This document shows, one piece after another, positions 44,900 through 56,262 of a DNA stretch of 64,000 nucleotides. Both the position numbers and the translations under genes were made by a program. The notes under the pieces were generated by a model. The model ran no database searches, was not told the origin of the DNA, and saw nothing but the letters and a program-made list of their open reading frames with translations. The stretch lies in the NCBI GenBank assembly GCA_046351395.1, contig JAXLYP010000003.1, positions 1 to 64,000 of the forward strand. The letters run 5' to 3'. How positions within the stretch are numbered: position 1 is the first letter of the stretch; each line of letters opens with the position of its first letter. The DNA is from CAYYKK01 sp046351395. Lineage in GTDB: Bacteria > Myxococcota_A > Polyangia > Polyangiales > Polyangiaceae.

Positions 44900-46732
44900 A
44901 TGTCCCCTCCTCTCCGCAACATCGCGATCGTCGCTCACGTCGATCATGGCAAGACGACGCTCGTCGATCACATGCTCCGCCAGGTCGGGACGTTCCGCGC
45001 GAACGAACAGGTCGTCGACTGCGTGATGGACTCGAACGACCTCGAGCGCGAGCGCGGCATCACCATCCTCGCGAAGAACACGAGCGTCCGCTGGAACGGC
45101 GTGAAGGTGAACGTCGTCGACACGCCGGGCCACAGCGACTTCGGCGGCGAGGTCGAGCGCACGCTGATGATGGCGGACGGCGCGATCCTCCTCGTGGACG
45201 CGGCGGAGGGGCCGCTGCCACAGACGCGGTTCGTGCTCGGCAAATGCCTCGAGCGCGGGTTCCCGATCATCGTCGTCATCAACAAGATCGATCGAGGCGA
45301 CGCCCGCCCGGACGAGGTGCTGAACGAGGTGTTCGATCTGTTCTGCGACCTCGAGGCGTCCGACGCGCAGACGGATTTCCCCGTCATCTACGCGATCGGC
45401 AAGCAAGGCATGTCGAAGCGCAAGCTCGACGATCCGAACGGGGACCTCACGCCGCTCTTCGAGACGATCCTCGCGAAGGTCCCGGCTCCGAGCGGGGACC
45501 CGACCGCCCCCCTCCAGATGATCGTCTGCAACACGACGCACGACGACTACGTCGGCAAGCTCGCCGTCGGACGCATCGTCCGCGGCACGCTCGAGGTGAA
45601 CGGCGAGGTCCTCGTGATGGGCGAGAAGGCCGAGAAGAAGGCGACCATCAAGCAGCTCTTCGTCTTCGAGGGCCTGAAGCGCGTCCCGACGCAGAAGGCG
45701 GAGGCGGGCGAGATCGTCGCGATCGCGGGGATCGACGAGGTCACCATCGGCGACACGATCACCGACCGCGGGGCGCCGGAGGCCCTGCCGCGGATCGTCG
45801 TCGAGGAGCCGACGATCAAGATGCGGCTCGGCGTGAACACGTCCCCGTTCGCGGGGAAGTGCAAGGAGTCCAAGTTCCTCACGAGCCGCCACATCAAGGA
45901 GCGCCTCGAGAAGGAGGCCATGAGGAACCTCGCGATCCGCATCGAGCCGACCGAGACGCCCGACACGTTCGTCGTGCTCGGCCGCGGCGAGCTCCAGCTC
46001 GCGATCCTCGTCGAGACGATGCGCCGCGAGGGCTACGAGATGCAGCTCGGCAACCCCGAGGTCGTCACGAAGGACTCGCCGGACGGCCCGCTCGAGCCCG
46101 TCGAGCGCGTCGTCGTGGACGTGCCGGACTCGTTCGTCGGCATCGTCACCGAGCGCCTCGGTTCGCGCCGCGGGAAGATGGAAAAGATGGCGAACTCCGG
46201 CTTCGGCCGAGCGCGCCTCGAGTTCGTGGTCCCCTCGCGCGGGCTCATCGGGTTCCGCGGCGAGTTCCTGACCGCGACGCGCGGCATGGGCCTCTTGAAC
46301 ACCCTGTTCGAGGGGTGGGCGCCCTGGGGCGGCCCGATGATCAAGCGACCGAACGGGGCGATCGTCGCCGACCGGGCGGGCGAGACGACGCCGTACGCCA
46401 TGCACCACCTCCAACCCCGGGGGCAGTTCTTCCTCGTCCCTGGGGTCGCCGTCTACGAGGGGATGATCTGTGGTGAGCACAACCGCCCCAACGACACGGA
46501 CGTGAACATCATCAAGGAAAAGAAGCTCTCGAACGTGCGGAACCACGGGAAAGACGAGAACGTGATGCTCGCGTCCCCCCGCCTGCTCACGATCGAGACC
46601 GCGATGGAGTGGATCGACGCGGACGAGCTCGTCGAGGTCACGCCGGACGCGGTGCGCGTCCGCAAGCGCGTCCTCGCTTGCAACATCCGGGAGCGCCGCG
46701 AGGACGCGATCGGGGAGGCACAAGGGGTCTGA
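44900..46732 (+). CDS. typA: Translational GTPase TypA/BipA
   Basis: A 610-residue ribosome-associated GTPase. G motifs: IVAHVDHGKTTLVDHML (G1), RGITI in the switch region, DTPGHSDFGGEVERT (G3) and INKIDR (G4). The EF-G-like domains follow, with the TypA-specific C-terminal part PYAMHHLQPRGQFF and KKLSNVRNHGKDENVML. TypA binds 70S ribosomes, supports 50S assembly and growth at low temperature or under stress. Length and all domains are intact. ATG 44900 is used. It starts a plus-strand run that continues to the unknown gene at 46773. Confidence 0.95.
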   Translation: MSPPLRNIAIVAHVDHGKTTLVDHMLRQVGTFRANEQVVDCVMDSNDLERERGITILAKNTSVRWNGVKVNVVDTPGHSDFGGEVERTLMMADGAILLVDAAEGPLPQTRFVLGKCLERGFPIIVVINKIDRGDARPDEVLNEVFDLFCDLEASDAQTDFPVIYAIGKQGMSKRKLDDPNGDLTPLFETILAKVPAPSGDPTAPLQMIVCNTTHDDYVGKLAVGRIVRGTLEVNGEVLVMGEKAEKKATIKQLFVFEGLKRVPTQKAEAGEIVAIAGIDEVTIGDTITDRGAPEALPRIVVEEPTIKMRLGVNTSPFAGKCKESKFLTSRHIKERLEKEAMRNLAIRIEPTETPDTFVVLGRGELQLAILVETMRREGYEMQLGNPEVVTKDSPDGPLEPVERVVVDVPDSFVGIVTERLGSRRGKMEKMANSGFGRARLEFVVPSRGLIGFRGEFLTATRGMGLLNTLFEGWAPWGGPMIKRPNGAIVADRAGETTPYAMHHLQPRGQFFLVPGVAVYEGMICGEHNRPNDTDVNIIKEKKLSNVRNHGKDENVMLASPRLLTIETAMEWIDADELVEVTPDAVRVRKRVLACNIRERREDAIGEAQGV

Positions 46733-46772
46733 GCGTTTGACGCAGGGCGCGCCGCGCCCGTAACCTCGCGCG

Positions 46773-47426
46773 GTGTTCTTCGAGCTCGGAAACAAGGAGA
46801 TCGCCGAGGCGCACGCGCGCCTCGGCGTGACGCCCGAGACGGATCTCGGTGGCGACGCGGCGCTCGAACAGGCGATCCGCGCGCTCCATCGGACGACGAC
46901 GGCGTTCCGGCCGGAGATGAGGCCGGGGCCGACCCCGGCGCTCGCGTTCTTCGTCAGCCCGCTCTGGCTCGAGGAGGAGGACGGCAGGCTCGTACAGCAG
47001 GCGTCGCTCCTGCCCGTGCAGGCGGTCCGTCGCTACTACGCGGCGGCGACCGTGCAGGCGGTCGCGGCGAACATTCCCCTCGTCGCGTACCTCGTGCGCC
47101 GCGCGGTCACGCACCCCGTGGAGGTGATGGTCGCCGTCACGGGGACGTTGAAGCTCTGGCACGACCGCGAGGCGCCCCGCCGACGCACGTCGCACGTCTA
47201 CCCGGCGCACGCGCGCCCGATGAGCATCGTGCTCGCGGATGTCGCGCGGAGGCTCGACGCGGGGATGACCTCGCACGAGATCGGCGCCCTCTACGGCGTC
47301 GATCTCAAGGTGTTCTTTCCCGAAGCGAGGGACTCGCAGCTCACCGGATTGCGGTCGTCGGCGATCGACAAGGCGACGCGGATGTCTGCCGAGGAGGCGG
47401 CGTGGAAAGGCGGCGCGCTCGCGTGA
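46773..47426 (+). CDS. Uncharacterised protein, possibly membrane-associated
   Basis: A 217-residue protein starting at GTG 46773. One moderately hydrophobic helix occurs around 92-115 (VQAVAANIPLVAYLVRR). The sequence has a conserved look, with balanced charged helices (IADVARRLDAGMTSHEIGAL-like), but I do not recognise a family. It follows typA by 40 bases on the same strand. The frame from the GTG has good third-position GC throughout. Confidence 0.6.
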   Translation: MFFELGNKEIAEAHARLGVTPETDLGGDAALEQAIRALHRTTTAFRPEMRPGPTPALAFFVSPLWLEEEDGRLVQQASLLPVQAVRRYYAAATVQAVAANIPLVAYLVRRAVTHPVEVMVAVTGTLKLWHDREAPRRRTSHVYPAHARPMSIVLADVARRLDAGMTSHEIGALYGVDLKVFFPEARDSQLTGLRSSAIDKATRMSAEEAAWKGGALA

Positions 47427-47514
47427 ACGGACGAGGTCACACCGTCGGGGCATGCCACTCTGCCCGGACATGCACCTTGTCGATGACTTTCGAACGCGCT
47501 TACCTTCGAGAGCG

Positions 47515-49110
47515 ATGAAGAGGCCGCTCCGATCGCTCGCGTTCGCGCCGACCCTGGTCCTCCTCCTCGCCGCCTGTGACGACAAGTCCAAGGGCAGCGC
47601 GGCGACCGCGACGGCCGTCGCAGAGGCCCCGAAGACGGCCGCGCCGTCCAGCTCCCCGAAGGGCGCCGGGCCCGCGAAGAAGGCGAAGGAGACCGCGGAC
47701 GAGTGCCTCGCCGACTGCGCGAAGGACGCGACGGACGGCAAGGAGTTCTACTGCGGGACGGATCACAAGACGTACAAAGCGTGCGAGTGGATCTGCGACC
47801 AGACGCCCGCCGGCGTGGGCGTGTATCCCGGTGAGTGCAACGTCGACGGGGGGCCTCAAGCGAAGCACCCGCCGTTCCCGGCGGACGGGAAGATCGTCTG
47901 CGACTGGTTCGACAACAAAGGCCAGTGGATCGCCGTCGAGTGCGAGGAGGCCACGGCGGACAACGATCCGAAGGCTGAGCACGGCGGCAAGGGCGCGCTG
48001 CCCTCCGGCGGTGCTTCGCTCGAGGCCGCGTCGAGCGCCCCCCCGGACGAGGTGAGCCACCGCGCGCGCTTCGGATCGATCAAGAACCAGGGCTCGGCGC
48101 CGAGCTGCATCTCGTTCGCGAGCACCGCCGCGCTCGAGGGCGCCGTCGCGAGCGCGACGAGCAGCCACGTCGTCCTCTCGGAGATGCACTTCCTCTCGCA
48201 CTACCACACGACGAGCTACGCGGACGCGATCCGGACGCTCGAGATCGGCGCCGCGCTCGCCGAGAACGCGAAGGCCGACGGGATGGACTACAGCGACGCG
48301 GTCGCAGACAGTTGGATCAAGGGCGACGAGTCGCCCCCCGCGGACAAAGTGAAGGAGCTCGACGGGAAGATCGCGTTCGAGGTCGCCGCGGTGCGCGAGC
48401 TCATCCCAGAGGAGGGCGCGGCCGGCGTGTCCGCGAAGCAGATGCAGCTCGCGATCGCCGACGGGGACGACCTGATGGTCGGCTTCCGGATGAGCGACAA
48501 CTGGTACACAGACAATCTGCTCCCGGGCGGCGTGATCGCGGAGTACGACGACGGCCGGAACTTCGGGCACGCGGTGCTCCTCGTCGGATATAAGACAATC
48601 GAGGGGAAGAAGTACTTCGAGATCCGGAACTCGTGGGGCACCACGTGGGGGGATGGGGGGTACGGCTTCATCTCGTTCGAGACCGCCGAGACGAACCTCC
48701 AGGTCGCCGCGGCCGTGTCCGCGCAGCGCCGCAGCGACGTGCCCGTCGAGGACTGCAAGGCCGGCGAGGCCGCCGGGTTCGACGGCAAGTGCAAGAAGCT
48801 CTGTCCGAGCGGCGCGCTCGAGGAGAACGGCTCGTGCCCCGAGGACACCGGGTGCCCCGACGGGCGCGTGAAGGACGGGAGCAACGTATGCGTCCGAGCC
48901 TGCAGCTCCGGCACGCGCGAGCTCGACGGCGGGCTCACAGTCGATTGCAAGGGCGAGGGCTGCGTGTGGAACATCCCCGGCGGGACGCACGGGTGCAAAG
49001 CCGCGGACGGCGAGAAGTGCGAGCACTTCTGCCGCGCCCCCGACTGCGAGATGGTCGAGTCGAAGAACGAGTTCGGCGTCGACGTGCTCGGCTGCGGCCC
49101 CTCGGACTAG
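47515..49110 (+). CDS. Papain-like (C1) protease lipoprotein with N-terminal Kazal-like domain
   Basis: A 531-residue lipoprotein with lipobox LAAC (~17-20). Residues ~60-110 form a Kazal-like module: ECLADCAK, then YCGTDHKTYKACEWICD and VYPGEC, with the six-Cys spacing and CGTDxKTY core of serine-protease inhibitors. The C1A peptidase domain follows: Gln192 and Cys198 in KNQGSAPSCISFAST, His352 in FGHAVLLVGY and Asn372 in IRNSWGTTWGDGGYGFI, so the full catalytic set is present. A third Cys-rich region (~420-531) resembles EB-module/EGF-like repeats. It should be secreted and anchored to a membrane; processing or self-control by the Kazal part is possible. Confidence 0.85.
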   Translation: MKRPLRSLAFAPTLVLLLAACDDKSKGSAATATAVAEAPKTAAPSSSPKGAGPAKKAKETADECLADCAKDATDGKEFYCGTDHKTYKACEWICDQTPAGVGVYPGECNVDGGPQAKHPPFPADGKIVCDWFDNKGQWIAVECEEATADNDPKAEHGGKGALPSGGASLEAASSAPPDEVSHRARFGSIKNQGSAPSCISFASTAALEGAVASATSSHVVLSEMHFLSHYHTTSYADAIRTLEIGAALAENAKADGMDYSDAVADSWIKGDESPPADKVKELDGKIAFEVAAVRELIPEEGAAGVSAKQMQLAIADGDDLMVGFRMSDNWYTDNLLPGGVIAEYDDGRNFGHAVLLVGYKTIEGKKYFEIRNSWGTTWGDGGYGFISFETAETNLQVAAAVSAQRRSDVPVEDCKAGEAAGFDGKCKKLCPSGALEENGSCPEDTGCPDGRVKDGSNVCVRACSSGTRELDGGLTVDCKGEGCVWNIPGGTHGCKAADGEKCEHFCRAPDCEMVESKNEFGVDVLGCGPSD

Positions 49111-49206
49111 ACGACGGCAGAGCGCGTCGCGCCTCGACGCGCCCGCGGAGACGATAGCGCGGGGGCTGGGTTGTCGCCCGAGGGGGCACCGACTACACGC
49201 GGCTCC

Positions 49207-51882
<2,676 letters not shown>

Positions 51883-51980
51883 GCAAGGATGCGCCGCAGC
51901 CGTTGTGCCAAGAACGGGACAGGGGCATGGGCGGCGTGTAAGGTTCGTCGTTCTACGCCGTTGCTCCAGAGGAGATGAGA

Positions 51981-52810
51981 ATGCGCAGCGCCTTCCTATT
52001 CGTTCCAGCGTTCGGTATCGGCATGATCGTCGTCGGGTGCGGCGGCGCCTCCGCGAAGGACTGTCAGTACGGTCAATACTGGGATCCGAACACCGAGACG
52101 TGCATGCAGGGCGGTGGCCAGTGCCCGCAAGGCATGATGTGGAACGGCCAGACCTGCGTCGCGGGCGGCGGTCAGTGCCCGCAGGGCATGATGTGGAACG
52201 GCCAGACCTGCGTCGCCGGCGGCGGCCAGTGCCCCGCGGGGATGATGTGGAACGGCCAGACCTGCGTCGCCGGTGGAGTCCAGAACTGCCCGCAGGGGAC
52301 GGCGTGGAACGGCCAGAACTGCGCGCCTCAGACGGGCGTGGCGCCCCGCGGGTCAGCAGTGGAACGGACAGATGTACCCGGCGGGATCGGCTTGGGCGGG
52401 GGTGTCAGCCCGCCGGTCAGCTCGATCCCATCTCCGCGCAGGCGCTCGGCGCGGCGGTCACCGGCTATGGCCAGCAACAGGCCGCCGGAGCGCAGCCCGT
52501 GGGCGGCATGATCTCGGGCAACTTCCAGCCCGGTCAGTGCGTCGAGGTGCAGGTCACCCTGCAGGCCGGCAAGTGCTACACGGCGGTGGGCCTCGGCGCG
52601 CCGGGTGAGGAGGTCGACCTCCAGCTCGCGGCGCCCATCCCGTCCGCGGTGCCCGTGCCGCCGTTCGCGCAGGATCAAGGTCAGGGCAACAACGCGGTCC
52701 TCGGCGCGAACCCGAACTGCTTCCGCGCCATGTTCCCGACGCCGGCGAAGTTCGTGCTGAAGGTCAGCGCGGGCCAGGGCCCCGCGGGCGCGCAGCTCTA
52801 CGAGCGATAG
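51981..52810 (+). pseudogene. Secreted repeat protein with QCPxGMMWNGQTC units, two frameshifts
   Basis: The ATG at 51981 follows an AGAGGAG site and opens a lipoprotein-like signal (FVPAFGIGMIVVGC). The protein then has four 18-residue repeats (Q-C-P-x-G-M-M-W-N-G-Q-T-C) at 52119-52334. The reading shifts near 52343-52350, continues as AGQQWNGQMYPAGSAWAG, shifts again in the GGGGG run at 52398-52402, and ends in a good frame (YGQQQAAGAQPVGGMISGN ... FVLKVSAGQGPAGAQLYER). The C-terminal half looks like a beta-rich domain. Either two sequencing indels or a decayed gene; the intact form would have about 276 residues. It is a single gene, downstream of ppdK. Confidence 0.65.
52119..52334 (+). 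repeat. Tandem 54-bp coding repeats (4 units)
   Basis: Four units of 54 bases begin at 52119, 52173, 52227 and 52281. The first three are almost identical at DNA level; the fourth diverges. Each encodes 18 residues with two Cys and a WNGQ core. They are in frame with the secreted protein. Recent expansion or gene-conversion is suggested by the DNA identity. Confidence 0.8.
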
Positions 52811-52815
52811 GCGCT

Positions 52816-52830
52816 CGCGCCTTTGGCGCG
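52816..52830. terminator. Short palindromic hairpin
   Basis: CGCGCC-TTT-GGCGCG directly follows the repeat-protein stop codon. It may be a transcription-end structure and shares its core with the hairpins at 12490 and 34238. Confidence 0.4.
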
Positions 52831-52884
52831 ATTCGGCGGGCGGATGGCGGAATGCGCGGGCGCCTCTTCGATAGAGGAGGCCCC

Positions 52885-53271
52885 ATGCAGATCGCCGACC
52901 GCCCGCCGTTCGTTTGTTCCGAGTGTGCATCTCGCCACCCCGCCGCTGGGGATTGCCCGTGCGGCGCCGGTCCCCTGTTCGACATTCGGGATCCCGCGAT
53001 CGCGGACGCGCTCCGCGAGGACGATCAGCGGCGCTCGGAGCGCGCGAAGCAGAGGAACATCTGGATCGGCGTCTTCCTCGGGATGGCGACTGGGGGCGCG
53101 ATCTTCGCGGCCATCCCGAGCGTCATCCTCCAAATCCCGCTGCCCATCCCGTTCGCGAACCCGCTGAAGGTCATCGCGATGATGATCGGGCTCACGGCCA
53201 TCGCCGTGTTCCTCTTGGATCGGGTGCTTCGGGCGAAGCCACGCTTCCCCGAGCTCTCGCCGCTCCACTGA
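52885..53271 (+). CDS. Small membrane protein with zinc-ribbon-like N-terminus
   Basis: A 128-residue protein starting at ATG 52885 after a GAGGAGG site. The N-terminus has FVCSECASRHPAAGDCPCG, four Cys arranged as a zinc-ribbon-like knuckle. Two hydrophobic segments follow (~65-85 and ~97-118; IWIGVFLGMATGGAIFAAI and VIAMMIGLTAIAVFLL). It faces the convergent Cys-rich gene with a 6-base gap. Function unknown; small zinc-ribbon membrane proteins are common in Polyangiales. Confidence 0.6.
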   Translation: MQIADRPPFVCSECASRHPAAGDCPCGAGPLFDIRDPAIADALREDDQRRSERAKQRNIWIGVFLGMATGGAIFAAIPSVILQIPLPIPFANPLKVIAMMIGLTAIAVFLLDRVLRAKPRFPELSPLH

Positions 53272-53277
53272 CGGGGA

Positions 53278-54435
53278 TCAGTTCGGCCCGAGGCCGATGG
53301 TCCCGACGGGGTCGCACGGGAAGTCCTGTGTCTTCGGGGACTCGATCTCGTTGCACGTCGGCGTGTTCGTGATCTGGTTCTGGCAGCCGTAGAAGCTCCA
53401 ATCCCCGCCCCCGAGGCTCGTGATCCCCGGGCACTCGTAGAGCTTCACGGCTTGCCCGCCGGGCGGAGCGGCGACGTTCCCCGTCCCGATCAGGATCCGT
53501 CCGAGATCCGTGCACGGGAATGTCTGCGTCGTCGGAGACTCGATCTCGAGGCACGTGTCGGTGTTCGTGATCTGGTTCTGGCAGCCATAGAACCCCCACG
53601 CGCCCCCGCCGAGGCCGGTGATCCCGGGGCATTGGTAGACCTCGATCGCGAACGCGTCCGTGGGGGGCGTGAGCGTCCCCGTCAGGATCCCCATCTTGCC
53701 CGCCGGGGTGCACGGAAAGTCCTGCGTCGTCGGGTACTCGATCTCCCGGCACGTGGGCGTGTTCGTGATTTGGTTCTGGCACCCGTAGAACCCCCAGGCG
53801 CCGCCGCCGAGGCTCACGGGCCCCGGACATTGGTACATTTGCACGTCGTAGCCTTGGTAACAGTGGCCGAGGCTACAGACATATCCGGACGGACAGTCGC
53901 TCGAGAGCGCGCACGATCCACACTCTCCGAGGACGCACGTTTGTCCGGACGGACACTGCGCGTCCGCCGTGCAGCCGCCGCACGAACCATTGCTGCAGAT
54001 GTGCTTGCCCGGGGGCTCCCCCGCGCACTCTTCGTTCGTCGCGCACGGTCCGCAATTGCCCGCGACGCAGAGCTGGCCCGGGACGCACCCGCTCGAGTCG
54101 ACGCAGCCGCCGCACACGCCCGACACGCAGCTCGCACCGGGGCTGCAGTCCGCCGGCGAGCCGCACGGCGCGCACGCGTCCGCGTCGCAGAAGCCCGAGA
54201 CGCAGTCCGTGCCCTCCTTGCACGCGCGACCGTTGTCGCAGTCCGCGCACGAGCCGCCGCAGTCGACGTCCGTCTCGGAGAGATCCTTCAGGCCGTTCGC
54301 GCACGGCGAGCCGCTGCCGGTGCTGCTCGCGTCCGTCGTGGTGGTCGTCGCGAGGTAGCCGTCCGGCTGGACGGGGGAACCGTTCGCGCACCCGATGCCC
54401 GGGAGGAGCGCGAGGACGACGAAGGCGCGGCGCAT
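53278..54435 (-). CDS. Cys-rich lipoprotein with three tandem repeats
   Basis: A 385-residue lipoprotein: signal to IGC (~16), Thr/Ser linker, then a Cys-rich region (~45-195) made of short loops such as CGGSCADCDNGRAC and CVSGVCGGCVDSSGC, resembling EB/notch-type disulfide modules. The rest is three copies of a ~65-residue unit with the core WGFYGCQNQITNT followed by EIE-P-TQ-FPC (third copy WSFYGCQNQITNT). These repeats are highly similar and look like a binding scaffold. Likely cell-surface. It is the last gene of the rubredoxin-flippase-lipoprotein operon. Confidence 0.75.
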   Translation of the reverse strand: MRRAFVVLALLPGIGCANGSPVQPDGYLATTTTTDASSTGSGSPCANGLKDLSETDVDCGGSCADCDNGRACKEGTDCVSGFCDADACAPCGSPADCSPGASCVSGVCGGCVDSSGCVPGQLCVAGNCGPCATNEECAGEPPGKHICSNGSCGGCTADAQCPSGQTCVLGECGSCALSSDCPSGYVCSLGHCYQGYDVQMYQCPGPVSLGGGAWGFYGCQNQITNTPTCREIEYPTTQDFPCTPAGKMGILTGTLTPPTDAFAIEVYQCPGITGLGGGAWGFYGCQNQITNTDTCLEIESPTTQTFPCTDLGRILIGTGNVAAPPGGQAVKLYECPGITSLGGGDWSFYGCQNQITNTPTCNEIESPKTQDFPCDPVGTIGLGPN

Positions 54436-54450
54436 GACGCCGAGATCGTA

Positions 54451-54918
54451 TCAGCAGCCCGGCGGCGCGCAGCCGCCGTGCCCCTTGCACTGGTTCAAAC
54501 CTTTGCAGCCGTGCTCGTCCGTCTTGCATTCGCCTTTCCCCGCGCAGGCGTTCAAGCCCTTGCAGCAGGCCTTGTGGGACGGGTCCAGGTCGATCACCTG
54601 CTCGTGACAGTCGGCGGGCTTGCAGCCCCCTTTGCCTTTGCAGTCGTTGAGCCCTTTGCAGCCGTGATCGTCCGTCTTGCAGAGCCCGAGGCCCTTGCAG
54701 GCGTTGCGGCTCCGACAGCACGCCTTCGCCAGCGCGGTGTGCACGCTCGCCGAGGGGGCCGCGCTCGCGCCGGACGCGCTCGGCGCGGGCGGGTACTCGG
54801 TTCGTGGCGCCGCGGTCACCTCCACCACGGCGGGTTGGGCGGGCCCGGACGAGGAGCACCCCGCGAGGATGCCTTGAGCGGCGACGAGCGCGAGCGCGGC
54901 GTTCTTCGTGTCAGCCAT
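54451..54918 (-). CDS. Cys-rich repeat lipoprotein (bufferin-like CKG repeats)
   Basis: A 155-residue lipoprotein with signal and lipobox LAGC (~18-21) and a Pro/Ser/Ala linker. The mature part has two tandem units (RSRNACKGLGLCKTDDHGC and KGLNACAGKGECKTDEHGC) each followed by KGLN-CKG-GGC. The CKGxGGC pattern resembles periplasmic bufferin-type (BufA2-like) metal-binding proteins, though this link is tentative. Many Cys could bind copper or iron. The start overlaps the end of the flippase-like gene by 8 bases, and the gene lies in an operon with rubredoxin. Confidence 0.7.
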   Translation of the reverse strand: MADTKNAALALVAAQGILAGCSSSGPAQPAVVEVTAAPRTEYPPAPSASGASAAPSASVHTALAKACCRSRNACKGLGLCKTDDHGCKGLNDCKGKGGCKPADCHEQVIDLDPSHKACCKGLNACAGKGECKTDEHGCKGLNQCKGHGGCAPPGC

Positions 54919-56014
54919 CGATCTTCCCCTCTTGGTCTCGGATCTCGCCCGCGGCCTTGGCTCGAGCCTCCTCGATATCCGCCTGGCGGAGCCACTTCGC
55001 GACGATGCGGGAGCCGATGAGGCCCATGATCGCGCACATCAACGTGTTCGAGACGGCCCACGACATCGTCGCGGCGGCCACGTTCCCGAGCCTCTCCGGC
55101 TCCGTCGATCCGGGCGCGAACGCCGCGAAGAACACGCCCGCCGCCGTGTCCCGCGTGCCGACGCCGCCCGGGGCGATCGGCAGCGTCGCGACGACGAGCA
55201 GGATGGGCATGTACACGAGCGCGGTCGTGAGCGGGATGTCGAGGTGGAAGAAGAGGAGGGAGACCCAACCGCCGAGCACGAGCACGGCGAGGTGCGGCAA
55301 GCGCGCGCCGAGCGCCACCGCGTGCCCCTTCAGGCCCGCTTCGAAGAGCGGCGCGAGGAACGAGATCTTCGCGAGCCGCGCGGGCTTGAGCCCGATGATC
55401 ACGAGGTAGAGTATGCCCGCGCCGAGGATGATCGGGACGGGGATCCTCGAGAGGTTCGTGAACGGCAGCGCGATCACCATGCAGCCGAGGAGCGACCCCA
55501 CCCACGACGCGTACGAGAGGAGCGTGGCTCCGGCCATGCGGCGGATGGGCACCTTGAAGAGGCGCGACATCAGGTACGTGAGGAACGCCTGACCGAGGTG
55601 GTGGTTCGCGACCCCCGGGAGGTACGACGCGGAGCGCATCGCGTAGAACTGGCCGTAGCGCACGCTCGGCGTGGTGAGGCGGTACGCGGCGACCGTGCCG
55701 AGCGTGTCGCCCCCGCACACCGTGAGCGTCCACACCACGACGAACGCCAGGTACCCCACGTAGTTCAGGTTCGAGAGCGCGAGACCGAACCGGCGGAAAT
55801 CGATCTTCAGCCCGACGTACACGAGCAGCGCCGACGCGACGACGAACGGCAAGAGTCGCTTCCAGAGGGGCGTCTTCGCGCGCTCGCGCCACGCCTCGTT
55901 CGCCGCGCTCGCCGTCGGCGGGGCCATCGACGGGGGGGGCTTCGCCTCGTCCGCCGGGCCGCTCGCGCCTTCGGCGCCGAACGGCGCGGGGGAGTCGATG
56001 TCGTCGGTCGCCAC
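54911..56014 (-). CDS. Flippase-like membrane protein (UPF0104/lysyl-PG synthase TM type)
   Basis: A 367-residue protein with a ~45-residue Pro/Ala-rich cytoplasmic leader and about eight transmembrane helices. Motifs of the UPF0104/YbhN-like lysylphosphatidylglycerol synthase membrane region are visible: RYGQFYAMRSASYLPGVANH (~120-139), and LPIAPGGVGTRDTAAGVFFA (~300-319), matching the PGGVGxxE region. The tail is charged. It probably moves a lipid-linked molecule across the membrane. It lies 8 bases after rubredoxin and overlaps the Cys-rich lipoprotein. A paralogue is encoded divergently at 56263-57267. Confidence 0.75.
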   Translation of the reverse strand: MATDDIDSPAPFGAEGASGPADEAKPPPSMAPPTASAANEAWRERAKTPLWKRLLPFVVASALLVYVGLKIDFRRFGLALSNLNYVGYLAFVVVWTLTVCGGDTLGTVAAYRLTTPSVRYGQFYAMRSASYLPGVANHHLGQAFLTYLMSRLFKVPIRRMAGATLLSYASWVGSLLGCMVIALPFTNLSRIPVPIILGAGILYLVIIGLKPARLAKISFLAPLFEAGLKGHAVALGARLPHLAVLVLGGWVSLLFFHLDIPLTTALVYMPILLVVATLPIAPGGVGTRDTAAGVFFAAFAPGSTEPERLGNVAAATMSWAVSNTLMCAIMGLIGSRIVAKWLRQADIEEARAKAAGEIRDQEGKIDG

Positions 56015-56022
56015 GGAGGGGT

Positions 56023-56205
56023 TCAGTCCATCGGCTCGAAATCAGACTTCGTCGCGCCGCACTCGGGGCAGACCCACGAGTCCGGGATGTCCTCGAACGG
56101 CGTGCCGGGCTGGATCCCCGCCTCGACGTCCCCCTCCGCGGGATCGTAGACGTGGCTGCACACGACGCATCGATACTTGCGCGCGGCCTTTTTGTCTGAA
56201 GCCAT
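56023..56205 (-). CDS. rubA: Rubredoxin
   Basis: A 60-residue electron carrier. The two iron-binding Cys pairs are YRCVVCSHVYDP (~11-22) and WVCPECGATKSDF (~44-56), giving the usual CxxC...CPxC. No signal peptide, so cytoplasmic. Length is typical. It is the first gene of a minus-strand operon with the flippase-like and two Cys-rich lipoprotein genes, an unusual setting for rubredoxin. It shares a short promoter region (about 57 bases) with the divergent second flippase-like gene. Confidence 0.9.
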   Translation of the reverse strand: MASDKKAARKYRCVVCSHVYDPAEGDVEAGIQPGTPFEDIPDSWVCPECGATKSDFEPMD

Positions 56206-56262
56206 GCCGCGGCTATACCACGTCAGTACTTCGACTGGAGCGTTCGGCTACGCTGCCCGCAC

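Noticed and set aside
52119..52334. Regularly spaced repeats that could be mistaken for a CRISPR array
   Set aside because: Units are contiguous without spacers and are in frame with a secreted Cys-rich protein.
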